A DNA stretch of 19,829 nucleotides. It comes from MGBC131033 sp910585655. Lineage in GTDB: Bacteria > Bacillota > Clostridia > Lachnospirales > Lachnospiraceae. Positions 6,264-15,287 of this stretch are shown piece by piece. The notes under the pieces are model-generated. The model saw only the letters and a list, made by a program, of their open reading frames with translations. It was not told the DNA's origin and did no database searches. Position numbers and translations under genes: made by a program. Numbering within the stretch: the first letter of the stretch is position 1; every line of letters starts with the position of its first letter. The stretch is from contig CATBCG010000044.1 of NCBI GenBank assembly GCA_949502025.1, forward strand, positions 1-19,829, written 5' to 3'.

Positions 6264-8785
6264 CGGGACCGGAAGAACAGATAAGCAGACACCTTCTATT
6301 GGCGTCTATTATTACGTTATTTAGCTGCATACTGAGTTTTGTCATATTAGTTATGACATGGGAACTTTGGATGATCCTGCTGGTAATAGCAGGATGCTTT
6401 AGTGTATGGATTTTGCATATTGCAAAACTTGGCTCGGATACATTTTATGAGAATTTATGTGCTGGATTGTTACTGACAGAATTCTTTTTCTTCGGTGTCC
6501 ATGAATCCAGCCTTTTTGATATACCAGCGGTGGCATGTATTCTGGCTCTCGCGCTGTTCATGTTGAATAAAAAGTGGATGCTGCATATGATAGCAGCTTT
6601 GTATGTTCTGGAACTGCTATATCATGGTATGATCCTTCATACTATCTCTTCTCAGATGGAACATCAAGATATCGTTCGCCTGGTTCTTGGTGTTGTTGTG
6701 ACCTTTGGAGGAATTGTGCTTGCACGATACTGGATTAATCGACGGAATATACAGCGAAAGTGGTATGAGCATGTATTTGAAGAACTGGAGACAACAGAGA
6801 AGCAAAATGCAGTCTTTCTGTCGAACGTATCCCATGAGCTTCGTACGCCAATCAATATGGTGATCGGTATCAGCGAGGTAGCACTTGCAAAAGAGATTCC
6901 TGCAGATATCCGGGCAGATATGTCCTCTATAAAACTGGCAGGAAAGCGTCTGTCTAACCAAATAAACAATATGTTAGACTATACAGAGATTCTCGAAGGT
7001 ACATTGACCCCGGTTAAAAAAGAATATATGATTACCTCGGTGCTAAACGACGTACTCACAATGACGGCATTGCAAAGCAACCGACAGCATTTGGAACTGG
7101 TATTTGATATCGATCCCAATATACCCGCGGTTCTCATCGGGGATGCGGAAAAAATATCTCATGTATTAAAAATCCTGGTGGAGAACTCTATCAAGTTTAC
7201 GGAAGAGGGTGGTGTAAATATCCGTATCAAACACCGGCAGGAGAATTATGGTATCAACCTGGTTATTGATATCTGTGACACTGGTATCGGTATGACAGAT
7301 TCTCAGTTGACACAGATGTATGATGTTTTTTATCAGGCGGATACCGGAAGCAGTCGTCTTGCCGGAGGGCTTGGGCTAGGTCTTCCTATCGCTCAGGGAC
7401 TGTTGAACGCGATGGGTGGCTTTGTTCATTTCAACAGTGAAGAAAAGCAAGGATTATCTGTTCATATCGTAATTCCTCAGGGAGTTATGGACGAGCGTCC
7501 GTGTATCGTACTCAACAATGTGGAGCAGATTTGTGTTGCCTGCTACTTCAGACCGGAAAAATATATCTGTGATGAGGTTCGAGGATATTACGATGGATTA
7601 ATTTACAATCTAATGCACGGGCTTGGCATCCAGGGATACCAAGCACATAATTTTGAGACATTGCTTAAATTGCAACGCAGTCACAATCTGACTCATGTAT
7701 TTATTACCCAATCGGAATATGAGGAGAATCAAGAGTACTATGAAGAACTGGCGAATACACTCCGTGTTATTGTAATCGCAAAAAGAGATTTCACTCTGAA
7801 TAATGAAAGTCGGCTGTTTGTTATACATAAGCCATTTTCCGCTCTTTCTGTTGCAAATCTATTGAATGGAGAGATGGGAGAACGGGGGTTTGCTGAGGAT
7901 CAGGCAGCAGGTCGGAAGCCATTTACCTGTGTCGGAGTTCGGGCTTTGGCAGTGGATGATGAAGAGATGAATCTTGTGGTTGCCAAAGGAGTTTTGGGAA
8001 ACTATGGGATCGAGGTGGATACCTGTCTGAGCGGAAAAGAAGCGATTGCGCAGTGCAGCAGTGTTTCTTATGATATTATCTTTTTAGACCATATGATGCC
8101 AGGATTTGATGGTGTGGAAACACTGAAAAAGCTCCGCGAGATTCGGAATGGAATGTATCAGAATTTGCCAGTGATTGCGCTGACTGCCAATACGGTCAGC
8201 GGCGCAAGGGAAATGTTTCGCAACGAGGGATTTACGGAATTTATTCCAAAGCCAATCGAACGGACGGTTCTGGAACGAGTATTGCGGAAGGTTTTGCCGA
8301 AGGGCTGCATCCAATATAGCGTAACATCTGAAAATATGGGAAAAATTGCGGAAGCTGTGTCGATTGTTCCGGTGGACGTTCCGGATCATTCTGAGTCGGT
8401 TGAGCAGTTGACGCCTTCGGCAGAGGCTTCAGAATCTTCTTATGACCAGCTAGAACAGGCTGGAATCAATGTAGAGCTTGGCTTAGATTATTGTGCTGGA
8501 GATGAAGACTTTTATCGGGAAATGCTGCGACTTTTCAGTACGCAGGGAGCAGAAAAGCGAGCAGAAATTACCGCGTTATATGAAAGCGCTAACTGGACGG
8601 ATTATGCTGTTAAGGTTCATGCACTGAAAAGTACATCACTGACAATCGGAGCGGAAGCGCTCTCCGCCCAGGCAAAAGAATTGGAACTGGCGGGAAAACG
8701 GGGCGATGTAAACTTTATCCAGGAGCATCACCGTGCATTGTTGTGTGCATATGAAGAACTTTGCGAACAAATTATTGAACTGTAG
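6260..8785 (+). CDS. Membrane hybrid sensor histidine kinase with pseudo-receiver, REC and HPt domains
   Basis: An 841-residue phosphorelay kinase. About six hydrophobic segments occupy residues 9-158 with no sizeable extracellular domain, so the signal is probably sensed within the membrane. The HisKA domain has H192 in SHELRTP. The HATPase domain shows N309 in its N box, D340-T-G-I-G and a GLGLGL G2 box (370-375). Residues 411-535 look like a degenerate receiver: a HKPF Lys-Pro remains (K524) but the aspartate position reads VFITQ. A true receiver follows (about 558-680: D566/D567, phosphoacceptor D610, T642, K664), then a linker and an HPt domain with H787 in KVHALKS. All elements of a His-Asp-His relay are in one chain. 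It overlaps the upstream CheY-like gene and is followed after 52 nt by a second hybrid kinase lacking HPt. Confidence 0.92.
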   Translation: MTGPEEQISRHLLLASIITLFSCILSFVILVMTWELWMILLVIAGCFSVWILHIAKLGSDTFYENLCAGLLLTEFFFFGVHESSLFDIPAVACILALALFMLNKKWMLHMIAALYVLELLYHGMILHTISSQMEHQDIVRLVLGVVVTFGGIVLARYWINRRNIQRKWYEHVFEELETTEKQNAVFLSNVSHELRTPINMVIGISEVALAKEIPADIRADMSSIKLAGKRLSNQINNMLDYTEILEGTLTPVKKEYMITSVLNDVLTMTALQSNRQHLELVFDIDPNIPAVLIGDAEKISHVLKILVENSIKFTEEGGVNIRIKHRQENYGINLVIDICDTGIGMTDSQLTQMYDVFYQADTGSSRLAGGLGLGLPIAQGLLNAMGGFVHFNSEEKQGLSVHIVIPQGVMDERPCIVLNNVEQICVACYFRPEKYICDEVRGYYDGLIYNLMHGLGIQGYQAHNFETLLKLQRSHNLTHVFITQSEYEENQEYYEELANTLRVIVIAKRDFTLNNESRLFVIHKPFSALSVANLLNGEMGERGFAEDQAAGRKPFTCVGVRALAVDDEEMNLVVAKGVLGNYGIEVDTCLSGKEAIAQCSSVSYDIIFLDHMMPGFDGVETLKKLREIRNGMYQNLPVIALTANTVSGAREMFRNEGFTEFIPKPIERTVLERVLRKVLPKGCIQYSVTSENMGKIAEAVSIVPVDVPDHSESVEQLTPSAEASESSYDQLEQAGINVELGLDYCAGDEDFYREMLRLFSTQGAEKRAEITALYESANWTDYAVKVHALKSTSLTIGAEALSAQAKELELAGKRGDVNFIQEHHRALLCAYEELCEQIIEL

Positions 8786-8837
8786 TTTTTGCTGTACTTT
8801 TCCTGGAAATATTACGATTTGAGGAGTGGGAAACTGC

Positions 8838-11537
8838 GTGATAAAAAAATGGCTTGAAATCATCACCGATCATAAAATCAACTTACATGAGCGTATGTTC
8901 CGCCTTGTGACAGGCATCTGTATGCTTGCATTGCTATTTACCATGCCTATGGGGCGAACGCTCTGGAATATTCTTATCATGGTGATATACCTGATTGCCA
9001 TGGCACTGATCGTCAAATTCAGTATTCGGAAAAAACGTGTTCGTACAGGCGCCACTGCCATTGCGTTACTGCTCCTCACACTCTTTCCTGTCTGTTTTTT
9101 TACAGCAGGTGGGTTTTACAGCGGCGTGCCGGAATGGTTCGTTTTTTGCTTTGTCTATGTTTGTATCACCTTGCAGGGACGGCGTAGGGTTGTATTTTTT
9201 GTACTCTGTACATTGGAAACACTGATTTGCTATGCTCTGGCTTTTTATTACCCGGCGTTCACTATACAGAATGCACCGCAGCACGCTTTTTTTGACTCCG
9301 CATTTTCTGTGATTATGGTTGGTCTGTTGACTTGCGTTTTGCTTATGTTCCTGAACAGGATGTATGAAGAGGAAAACGCTATCACCCAAAAACAAAAAAA
9401 AGAGATCGAAGAGCTAAATCGAGCGGAAAATCATTTTTTCTCCAGCATGAGCCATGAGATCCGTACCCCTATCAACACGATTATTGGTCTGAACGAGATC
9501 ATTATGCGGGAGGAAACCTCAGAAGAGGTGGCAGAGAATGCCAGAAATATCCAAGGCGCCAGTAAACTGCTGCTTTCTCTGATCAACGACATTTTGGATA
9601 TATCCAAGATCAAATCCGGGAAAATGGAAATTATCAATGTTTCTTATGAAACAGGCGCTCTTTTCTCAGAGATTGTCAATATGATATGGATTAAGGCAAA
9701 AGAAAAAGGACTGGAATTCAAATTACAGGTAGATCCCTCTATCCCTAGTATGCTCTGCGGGGATGAGGTGCGTATTAAGCAAATTTTGATCAATCTGCTG
9801 AATAATGCGGTGAAATATACCAGCGAAGGCTCTGTTACTCTCTCTATCCGCTGCGAGCGCCAGGCGATCAATCGCGTACGTGTCTGGTACTCTATGGAAG
9901 ATACGGGGCAGGGAGTAAAAAAGGAAAATATTCCTTATATTTTTAACGCATTTCGGCGGGTAGATGAAGACAGGAACCGTTATATTGAGGGAACCGGGCT
10001 TGGATTGAGCATTGTCCGTCAGTTGGTAGAGCTGATGGGCGGTAAAATCAGTGTGAACAGTGTTTATACAAAAGGTTCCAAGTTTGTGGTCATGCTCGAC
10101 CAGGATATTGTAAATGACCAGGAATTGGGAACATTTACGCTTGCCTCCCGCACAAGAGTGCATGAAAACGAAACTTACCATCAGAGTTTTGAAGCGCCGG
10201 ACGCGCATATTCTTGTGGTAGATGACAACGATATGAATTTGCTGGTGGTAAAAAAGCTGCTTGCAGAGACAAAAATTCAGATCGATACGGCTTCGAGCGG
10301 TGCCGAATGTTTGAGGCTGACACAAAATTATCATTATGACTGTATTCTTATGGATCATTTGATGCCGGAAATGGACGGAATTGAATGTCTTCATGCGCTG
10401 AGAGTCCAGCCGACTGGATTGTGTCAGAATGTCCCTGTGGTTGCGTTGACTGCCAATGCGGGTAGTGATAACCAACTTCTTTACCGGAAAGAGGGATTTA
10501 GCGGGTATCTTGCCAAGCCTGTCAGCGGCGCGCTGCTAGAGGCGGCTGTACTGAGTATTCTTCCAAAGGAACTGGTGCATCTGAATGAAGAGGCACAGCA
10601 GGTAGATGTGGAAAAGGAAATCTTGATCTTTGAGCAGGCGCAAAGACGCTCTATTCTGGTGACAACAGATAGTGTGTGTGACTTGCCAAAATCTCTCTTG
10701 AAGGAATATAGTATTTCGGTATGCCCATACTATGTCTGTACAGATGAAGGGCGATTCTTGGATGAACAGGAGATAAGGGTGGATGAGGTGCTGATGCATA
10801 TTACTTCTGGCAGAAAGGGATATTCCCAGCCGCCTGAGGTAGAGGACTATGAGCAATTTTTTGCCCAGAAGCTGACAGAGGCGCAAAATATCATTCATAT
10901 TACTATGGCAAAACACGTCAGCAAGGGATATCAAAATGCCCTTGAAGCGGCAAAGTCTTTTGAAAATGTCACCGTACTTGACTCCGGGCATCTCTCTAGC
11001 AGTATGGGGTTGCTGGTGTTGTGTGCGGCGTATATGGCGGAACATCATGCGACAAAGGAGGATATCATGGAGAATGCAAAACGGATGCGGCGTTTCATTT
11101 CTTCTGCTTTTATTATAGACACTACTGAGATGATGTGCAATTCCGGGCTGATCTCCAAGAAGATACAGATTCTTTGTGATGCACTTCTGTTACATCCGGT
11201 GCTTATGCTGAAAAAAAGTAAAATGGTAGTCAGACGTGTGGAACTGGGCAACTTTTCTCATATGGCTAGAAGATACATCAAGAAGACATTACAGGAAACC
11301 AGAAATATTGACCGCCGTATTTTATTTATCACATATTCCGGGCTGGATAAAGAAAAGCTCCAGTATATCAAAAACTTAGTGCAGCAGTATTGCCCGTTTG
11401 AGCGGATTTATATGCAAAAAGCTTCTTCTGCTATTGCCAGCAATTGTGGTCCAGGATCATTTGGACTGCTGTTTATGAGAAGGGATGATGTGTCGAACTC
11501 CTTTTTTGAGGTGCCTAACCAAAACGGGGTAGCGTGA
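8838..11537 (+). CDS. Hybrid sensor histidine kinase-receiver fused to a C-terminal DegV domain
   Basis: A membrane kinase of 899 residues from this start (numbering below is from GTG 8826, four codons earlier). Hydrophobic segments span about 26-176, then a coiled stretch, HisKA with H210 in SHEIRTP, HATPase with N327, D359 (DTGQG) and GTGLGLS at 389-395, and a receiver with D466/D467, phosphoacceptor D510, T542 and K564. From about 608 to 885 it is a DegV (fatty-acid-binding, FakB-like) domain: TTDSVCDLP (613-621), YSQPP (666-670), LDSGHLSSSMG (718-728) and NCGPGSFG (873-880). The usual TSQP threonine is Y666, and the SGT motif reads SKG (699-701), so ligand contacts may differ. GTG 8838 is preferred because GAGGAG lies 11 nt upstream, whereas GTG 8826 overlaps that site. 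There is no HPt domain. The output may couple lipid state to the relay. Confidence 0.88.
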   Translation: MIKKWLEIITDHKINLHERMFRLVTGICMLALLFTMPMGRTLWNILIMVIYLIAMALIVKFSIRKKRVRTGATAIALLLLTLFPVCFFTAGGFYSGVPEWFVFCFVYVCITLQGRRRVVFFVLCTLETLICYALAFYYPAFTIQNAPQHAFFDSAFSVIMVGLLTCVLLMFLNRMYEEENAITQKQKKEIEELNRAENHFFSSMSHEIRTPINTIIGLNEIIMREETSEEVAENARNIQGASKLLLSLINDILDISKIKSGKMEIINVSYETGALFSEIVNMIWIKAKEKGLEFKLQVDPSIPSMLCGDEVRIKQILINLLNNAVKYTSEGSVTLSIRCERQAINRVRVWYSMEDTGQGVKKENIPYIFNAFRRVDEDRNRYIEGTGLGLSIVRQLVELMGGKISVNSVYTKGSKFVVMLDQDIVNDQELGTFTLASRTRVHENETYHQSFEAPDAHILVVDDNDMNLLVVKKLLAETKIQIDTASSGAECLRLTQNYHYDCILMDHLMPEMDGIECLHALRVQPTGLCQNVPVVALTANAGSDNQLLYRKEGFSGYLAKPVSGALLEAAVLSILPKELVHLNEEAQQVDVEKEILIFEQAQRRSILVTTDSVCDLPKSLLKEYSISVCPYYVCTDEGRFLDEQEIRVDEVLMHITSGRKGYSQPPEVEDYEQFFAQKLTEAQNIIHITMAKHVSKGYQNALEAAKSFENVTVLDSGHLSSSMGLLVLCAAYMAEHHATKEDIMENAKRMRRFISSAFIIDTTEMMCNSGLISKKIQILCDALLLHPVLMLKKSKMVVRRVELGNFSHMARRYIKKTLQETRNIDRRILFITYSGLDKEKLQYIKNLVQQYCPFERIYMQKASSAIASNCGPGSFGLLFMRRDDVSNSFFEVPNQNGVA

Positions 11538-11550
11538 AATGAAAGTGTTG

Positions 11551-11597
11551 AAAAAGCAACAGATATCAAGAACAAACATTGATGTCTGTTGCTTTTT
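11551..11597 (+). terminator. Terminator of the two-component operon
   Basis: A long stem (11551-11569 with 11579-11597) with one T-G wobble and a 9-nt loop pairs AAAAAGCAACAGA with TCTGTTGCTTTTT, ending in five Ts. The A-tract/T-tract symmetry makes it possibly bidirectional. A further small inverted repeat, CATACTT (11609-11615) with AAGTATG (11631-11637), sits in the leader of the next gene. Confidence 0.85.
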
Positions 11598-11656
11598 GAT
11601 AGAACATTCATACTTGATGTATACGGAAGAAAGTATGCTGTAAGGGAGGATTTTTC

Positions 11657-14518
11657 ATGGGCGAACAAGAACCAAAAACAGAAAAAAAGAATATATGTGT
11701 TGGTCTGCTGGCTCATGTGGATGCAGGAAAGACTACCTTGGCAGAAGACCTATTGTATTTGAGTGGTCAGATACAAAAGCCTGGTCGAGTGGATCATGGA
11801 GACGCCTTTTTAGATACGTATGCTCTGGAAAAAGCCAGGGGAATTACGATTTTTTCTAAACAGGCAGAGCTTTCTTTGGGGGAAATCGGGGTGACGCTTT
11901 TGGATACCCCAGGGCATGTAGACTTTTCGGCAGAAATGGAACGGACGCTTCAGGTACTGGACTATGCGGTTTTAATTGTCAGCGGGGCGGACGGCGTACA
12001 AGGGCATGTGGAAACCTTGTGGCATTTGTTAGAGCGGTATCAGGTTCCAGCGTTTGTCTTTATCAATAAGATGGATCAGGAAGGAACGGAAAAAAACGCG
12101 TTGTTAAAGGAATTGCAGGAAAAATTATCAGATAATTGTATAGAATTTTCAAAAGAGGAATGTCTGGAAGTATTTTATGAAAATCTGGCAATGTGTGAAG
12201 AGGCAGTTATGGAAGCTTATCTGGAAACAGGTCAGGTAAAAGATACGGAAATTCGGCGTTTGATTAGAGAGCGAAAGGTAGTTCCCTGTTATTTTGGATC
12301 AGCGTTAAAGCTGACAGGTGTAGAGGAGCTGATGGAGGGACTACGGCTTTATATGGAGCCAAAAAGATATCCGGAAGAATTTGGGGCAAGAGTGTTTAAA
12401 ATTGCCAGAGATGAACAGGGAAACCGTTTGACTTATCTGAAGCTGACAGGCGGGAGTCTGAAGGTAAAGACGCCGCTTTGTGGTAGGCGGTATCAGAAAA
12501 GAAGGATCTTAAAAGAAAAGGCAGAATGGAAAAATGAAACAAATAAGGAAACAAATAAAGAGTTTGAGACAGAAGATTCCTGGACGGAAAAGGTAGAACA
12601 GATCCGGATTTATTCTGGCGCAGAGTATCAGGCAGTAAACGAGGTCAGCGCAGGAATGATCTGCGCCGTAACAGGTTTAACGAAAACACAGGTTGGAGAA
12701 GGTTTGGGAATTGAGAGAGAGAATAAGGCTCCGTTGCTGGAACCGGTTTTAAATTACCAGATTCTTTTGCCAGAGGATTGCCCGCTTCTTCCTATGCTGG
12801 CTAAGCTTCGCCAGTTGGAGGAGGAAGAACCTCTCCTGCATATTGTATGGCGGGAGGAGTTGCAGGAGATTCATGCCCAGCTTATGGGAGAGGTGCAGCT
12901 GGAGGTATTCCAGGTTTTGGTAAAAGAGAGATTCGGAGTGGAAATTGCATTTGGACCCGGAAGTATTGTCTATAAGGAAACAATTTTAGAGCCAGTAGAG
13001 GGCGTGGGGCATTTTGAACCTTTGCGGCATTATGCAGAGGTACATTTGCTGTTAGAGCCGTTAGAAGCGGGAAGCGGTCTGATATTTGATACAGATTGCA
13101 GTGAAGATATTTTGGATCGAAACTGGCAGAGGCTGGTGCTGACGCATTTAGAGGAACGGGCGCATCGGGGGGTTTTGACCGGATCGGAAATTACAGATAT
13201 GAAGATTACATTGGTTAACGGTAGAGCGCATTTGAAACATACAGAAGGAGGAGATTTTCGACAGGCGACGTATCGAGCCGTGCGTCAGGGGCTAAAAATG
13301 GCAAAGAGCTGTTTATTAGAACCAATGTATGAATACTCCCTGGAGCTGCCGACAGAGCTGGTGGGACGGGCGATGACAGATATACAAAAAAGGTTCGGAA
13401 CCATATCAGCACCGGAGTTAGTAGGAGAAAATGGAAGCCGGGCGATTTTAACAGGTACGGCACCGGTAGCGACCATGCAGGGCTATCCAATAGAGGTAAC
13501 AGCGTACAGCAAAGGACAGGCGAAACTATTTTGCAGTCTGCAGGGTTATGCACCCTGCCATAATGAAGAAGAGATAATAGAGGCGATTGGCTATGATTCC
13601 GAGCGTGATTTAGAGCAGCCGACCGGTTCTGTGTTCTGCGCGCATGGAGCCGGCTTTTTGGTAGAATGGTATGAAGTACCGGAGTATATGCACTTGGAAC
13701 CTTTTGCGGTAAAGCAAAAAAAAATAGAGGGAATCCAGGAACGGCAGACGCAGCGAATCCAGCAGGTACGGGAAGTGCAGGCGAGCAAAAAGCAGAGTGC
13801 GTATCAGGAGGACGAGCTAAAGGCGATTTTTGAGCGAACCTATGGGACGATTCAGCAGGAGCGAAAAACTTGGTCGAAGAAAGTGATCCGGGCGGAGGAA
13901 CAGACGAAAGGCAGAAGCAGGGCAGAAGGGAGGAAGCAGGCGGCGCATAAGGCGGCGCAGGAATATTTATTGGTGGATGGCTATAATATTATGTTTGGCT
14001 GGGAGGATTTGAAAGAACTTGCAGAGACCAATATAGAAGCCGCAAGAAGCCGCTTAATGGATATTTTATGCAATTATCAGGGATACCGAAAAATGATCTT
14101 GATTTTGGTGTTTGACGCATATCGGGTAGAGGGGAATCCGGGTTCGGTGCAGGATTACCACAATATTCATGTCGTTTATACCAAGGAAGCAGAAACGGCA
14201 GATCAGTATATTGAAAAGGTGACGAAAGAAATCGGACGAAAACATCGTGTGACGGTGGCTACTTCGGACGCCTTAGAACAGGTGATTATCCAAAGTCAGG
14301 GCGCTGCACGTCTATCAGCCAGGGAGCTGCGGGAGGAAATCGAGACGGCAGAGGAGGAAATCCGAGAGGAGTTGGAACGACAACACAAAGGGACTGCCAG
14401 AGAATTAAGCGGCAGGAGCTATTTGTTTGATGGAGTACCAGAGGATGTAGCAGGACTGTTGGAAGAAATCCGACTGGGAAATAGTTTTTCTCAAGGTCAA
14501 AAAACGGGTAAAAAATAA
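11657..14518 (+). CDS. TetM/EF-G-like ribosomal GTPase fused to a YacP/Rae1-like NYN nuclease domain
   Basis: A 953-residue fusion. The first ~680 residues are a translational GTPase of the ribosomal-protection type: G1 AHVDAGKT (19-26), switch I RGIT (61-64), DTPGH (83-87), NKMD (137-140) and GSALKLTG (214-221), then EF-G-like domains II-V. A lysine/glutamate-rich insert interrupts domain II at about 285-312. A basic, coiled linker (about 685-768) leads to an NYN domain (about 769-910): LVDGYN with D774, VFDAY with D820, D849 in ETADQY and D871 in ATSDALEQ, the acidic set expected for metal-dependent RNA cleavage. The Bacillus relative YacP/Rae1 cuts mRNA in the ribosomal A site, so joining it to a factor that binds there suggests ribosome rescue or mRNA decay. 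Tetracycline protection is unproven. AGGGAGGA precedes the ATG. It is transcribed alone and faces the XRE gene convergently, 19 nt away. Confidence 0.88.
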   Translation: MGEQEPKTEKKNICVGLLAHVDAGKTTLAEDLLYLSGQIQKPGRVDHGDAFLDTYALEKARGITIFSKQAELSLGEIGVTLLDTPGHVDFSAEMERTLQVLDYAVLIVSGADGVQGHVETLWHLLERYQVPAFVFINKMDQEGTEKNALLKELQEKLSDNCIEFSKEECLEVFYENLAMCEEAVMEAYLETGQVKDTEIRRLIRERKVVPCYFGSALKLTGVEELMEGLRLYMEPKRYPEEFGARVFKIARDEQGNRLTYLKLTGGSLKVKTPLCGRRYQKRRILKEKAEWKNETNKETNKEFETEDSWTEKVEQIRIYSGAEYQAVNEVSAGMICAVTGLTKTQVGEGLGIERENKAPLLEPVLNYQILLPEDCPLLPMLAKLRQLEEEEPLLHIVWREELQEIHAQLMGEVQLEVFQVLVKERFGVEIAFGPGSIVYKETILEPVEGVGHFEPLRHYAEVHLLLEPLEAGSGLIFDTDCSEDILDRNWQRLVLTHLEERAHRGVLTGSEITDMKITLVNGRAHLKHTEGGDFRQATYRAVRQGLKMAKSCLLEPMYEYSLELPTELVGRAMTDIQKRFGTISAPELVGENGSRAILTGTAPVATMQGYPIEVTAYSKGQAKLFCSLQGYAPCHNEEEIIEAIGYDSERDLEQPTGSVFCAHGAGFLVEWYEVPEYMHLEPFAVKQKKIEGIQERQTQRIQQVREVQASKKQSAYQEDELKAIFERTYGTIQQERKTWSKKVIRAEEQTKGRSRAEGRKQAAHKAAQEYLLVDGYNIMFGWEDLKELAETNIEAARSRLMDILCNYQGYRKMILILVFDAYRVEGNPGSVQDYHNIHVVYTKEAETADQYIEKVTKEIGRKHRVTVATSDALEQVIIQSQGAARLSARELREEIETAEEEIREELERQHKGTARELSGRSYLFDGVPEDVAGLLEEIRLGNSFSQGQKTGKK

Positions 14519-14537
14519 AACAGGAAAAATTATTTCA

Positions 14538-14885
14538 TTAGGATTGTTCACTTAACGTAAGAACTCTTTCCTGGACACGGATTTGGTTGTCTGGAGTAAG
14601 GGTGCGATAAAGTTTGATAAGACGGTATTCTTCTGCCGTCAGAGCAGGAAGTTCTTCCTTGGAAGGAGTTGGCTGATGATAGTCGGAAGTCAATCCGAGC
14701 AGAAAATCTGAAGTAGTATGTAGAGCTAAGGCGAGACGGACAAGCGTCTCGCCTTTCGGCTCATAAAGATTATTTTCATAGCGCGAAAGGGTAGCGGCAG
14801 TTGTCTGAATAGAGACAGCAAGCGCCTTTTGGCTGATTTCTAATTCTTCTCTTAAAAATACAATACGTTCTCCAATCGTGTTCAT
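14538..14885 (-). CDS. XRE-family transcriptional repressor
   Basis: A 115-residue regulator with an N-terminal helix-turn-helix: MNTIGERIVFLREELEISQ, then the recognition segment TTAATLSRYENNLYEPKGET at about residues 28-47, typical of XRE/Cro proteins. The C-terminal part (LTAEEYRLIKLYRTLTP) resembles the dimerising tail of small phage-type repressors. ATG 14885 is chosen because AGGAG lies 10 nt upstream; the longer frame to 14939 adds a hydrophobic stretch with no ribosome binding site. It diverges from the 60-aa ORF and surface-protein operon, and the shared intergenic region carries repeated AATTAC sites, so it probably represses itself and that operon. It runs convergent to the GTPase-nuclease gene. 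Confidence 0.9.
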   Translation of the reverse strand: MNTIGERIVFLREELEISQKALAVSIQTTAATLSRYENNLYEPKGETLVRLALALHTTSDFLLGLTSDYHQPTPSKEELPALTAEEYRLIKLYRTLTPDNQIRVQERVLTLSEQS

Positions 14886-14937
14886 TTGTAAAAATCTCCT
14901 AATAAAAAGATGATATAGAATCACCCTTAGTATAACC

Positions 14938-15051
14938 AAAAAGTAATTTTCAAGCCGGAAATTACTTTTTTTATAAGAAAAATATTGAAATTACAATAAT
15001 TATATGATATATTTAAAATTACAATAATGTAATTAACGAAAAAGGAATTAC
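14938..15051. promoter_or_regulatory. Array of AATTAC operator-like repeats
   Basis: Six related sites lie between the divergent XRE and small-ORF genes. Two face each other as a hairpin (14938-14949 with 14959-14970, ending in a T-run). AAATTACAATAAT occurs twice exactly (14988-15000 and 15016-15028), GTAATT at 15029-15034 and GAATTAC at 15045-15051. The exact copies flank the plus-strand promoter, as expected for repressor sites. Confidence 0.6.
14985..15013 (+). promoter_or_regulatory. Sigma-A promoter of the small ORF and surface-protein operon
   Basis: TTGAAA (14985-14990), a spacer of exactly 17 nt and TATATT (15008-15013). The two exact AAATTACAATAAT repeats overlap the -35/spacer and the expected start point (~15020), so bound repressor would block polymerase. 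Confidence 0.7.
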
Positions 15052-15104
15052 GGAAAAGATATTTCAAGGCAGCATTGTTCGGAAAAATAGGTGGTGTCAT
15101 AGAC

Positions 15105-15287
15105 ATGAAATCGTTTAGAACATTGTTACCGGAAAATATAAAATCTGTAGACAGCTTTAACGGAGATTACATATTGGCACAGGAAAAGAAAACTATCTTC
15201 TTTTCTGAAACAGGGACAGGTAAAAATTCTGCCCGTAAAAAGGCTCCGCAGAAGCGGAAAAACGAAACAGGAGGGAAAGAGAAATGA
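15105..15287 (+). CDS. 60-aa basic protein of unknown function, coupled to the surface protein gene
   Basis: A short protein starting MKSFRTLLPENIKSVDSFNG and ending in a strongly basic tail (KKAPQKRKNETGGKEK). It has no membrane segment, signal peptide or recognisable domain. ATG 15105 follows GGTGGT at a workable distance; a TTG at 15075 in the same frame lacks one. The last codons overlap the start of the secreted protein by four bases (ATGA), and AGGAGGG for that gene lies inside this ORF, so it may work as a leader ORF that couples translation. I do not recognise the family. Confidence 0.6.
   Translation: MKSFRTLLPENIKSVDSFNGDYILAQEKKTIFFSETGTGKNSARKKAPQKRKNETGGKEK

Noticed and set aside
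9723..10475. A 250-codon minus-strand frame opposite the DegV-fused kinase
   Set aside because: It is antisense to conserved HATPase and receiver motifs and resembles no family.
11657..14518. Calling the GTPase fusion a tetracycline-resistance gene
   Set aside because: The GTPase motifs match the ribosomal-protection family, but I do not see the domain IV loop sequence typical of TetM, and the NYN fusion points to another role.
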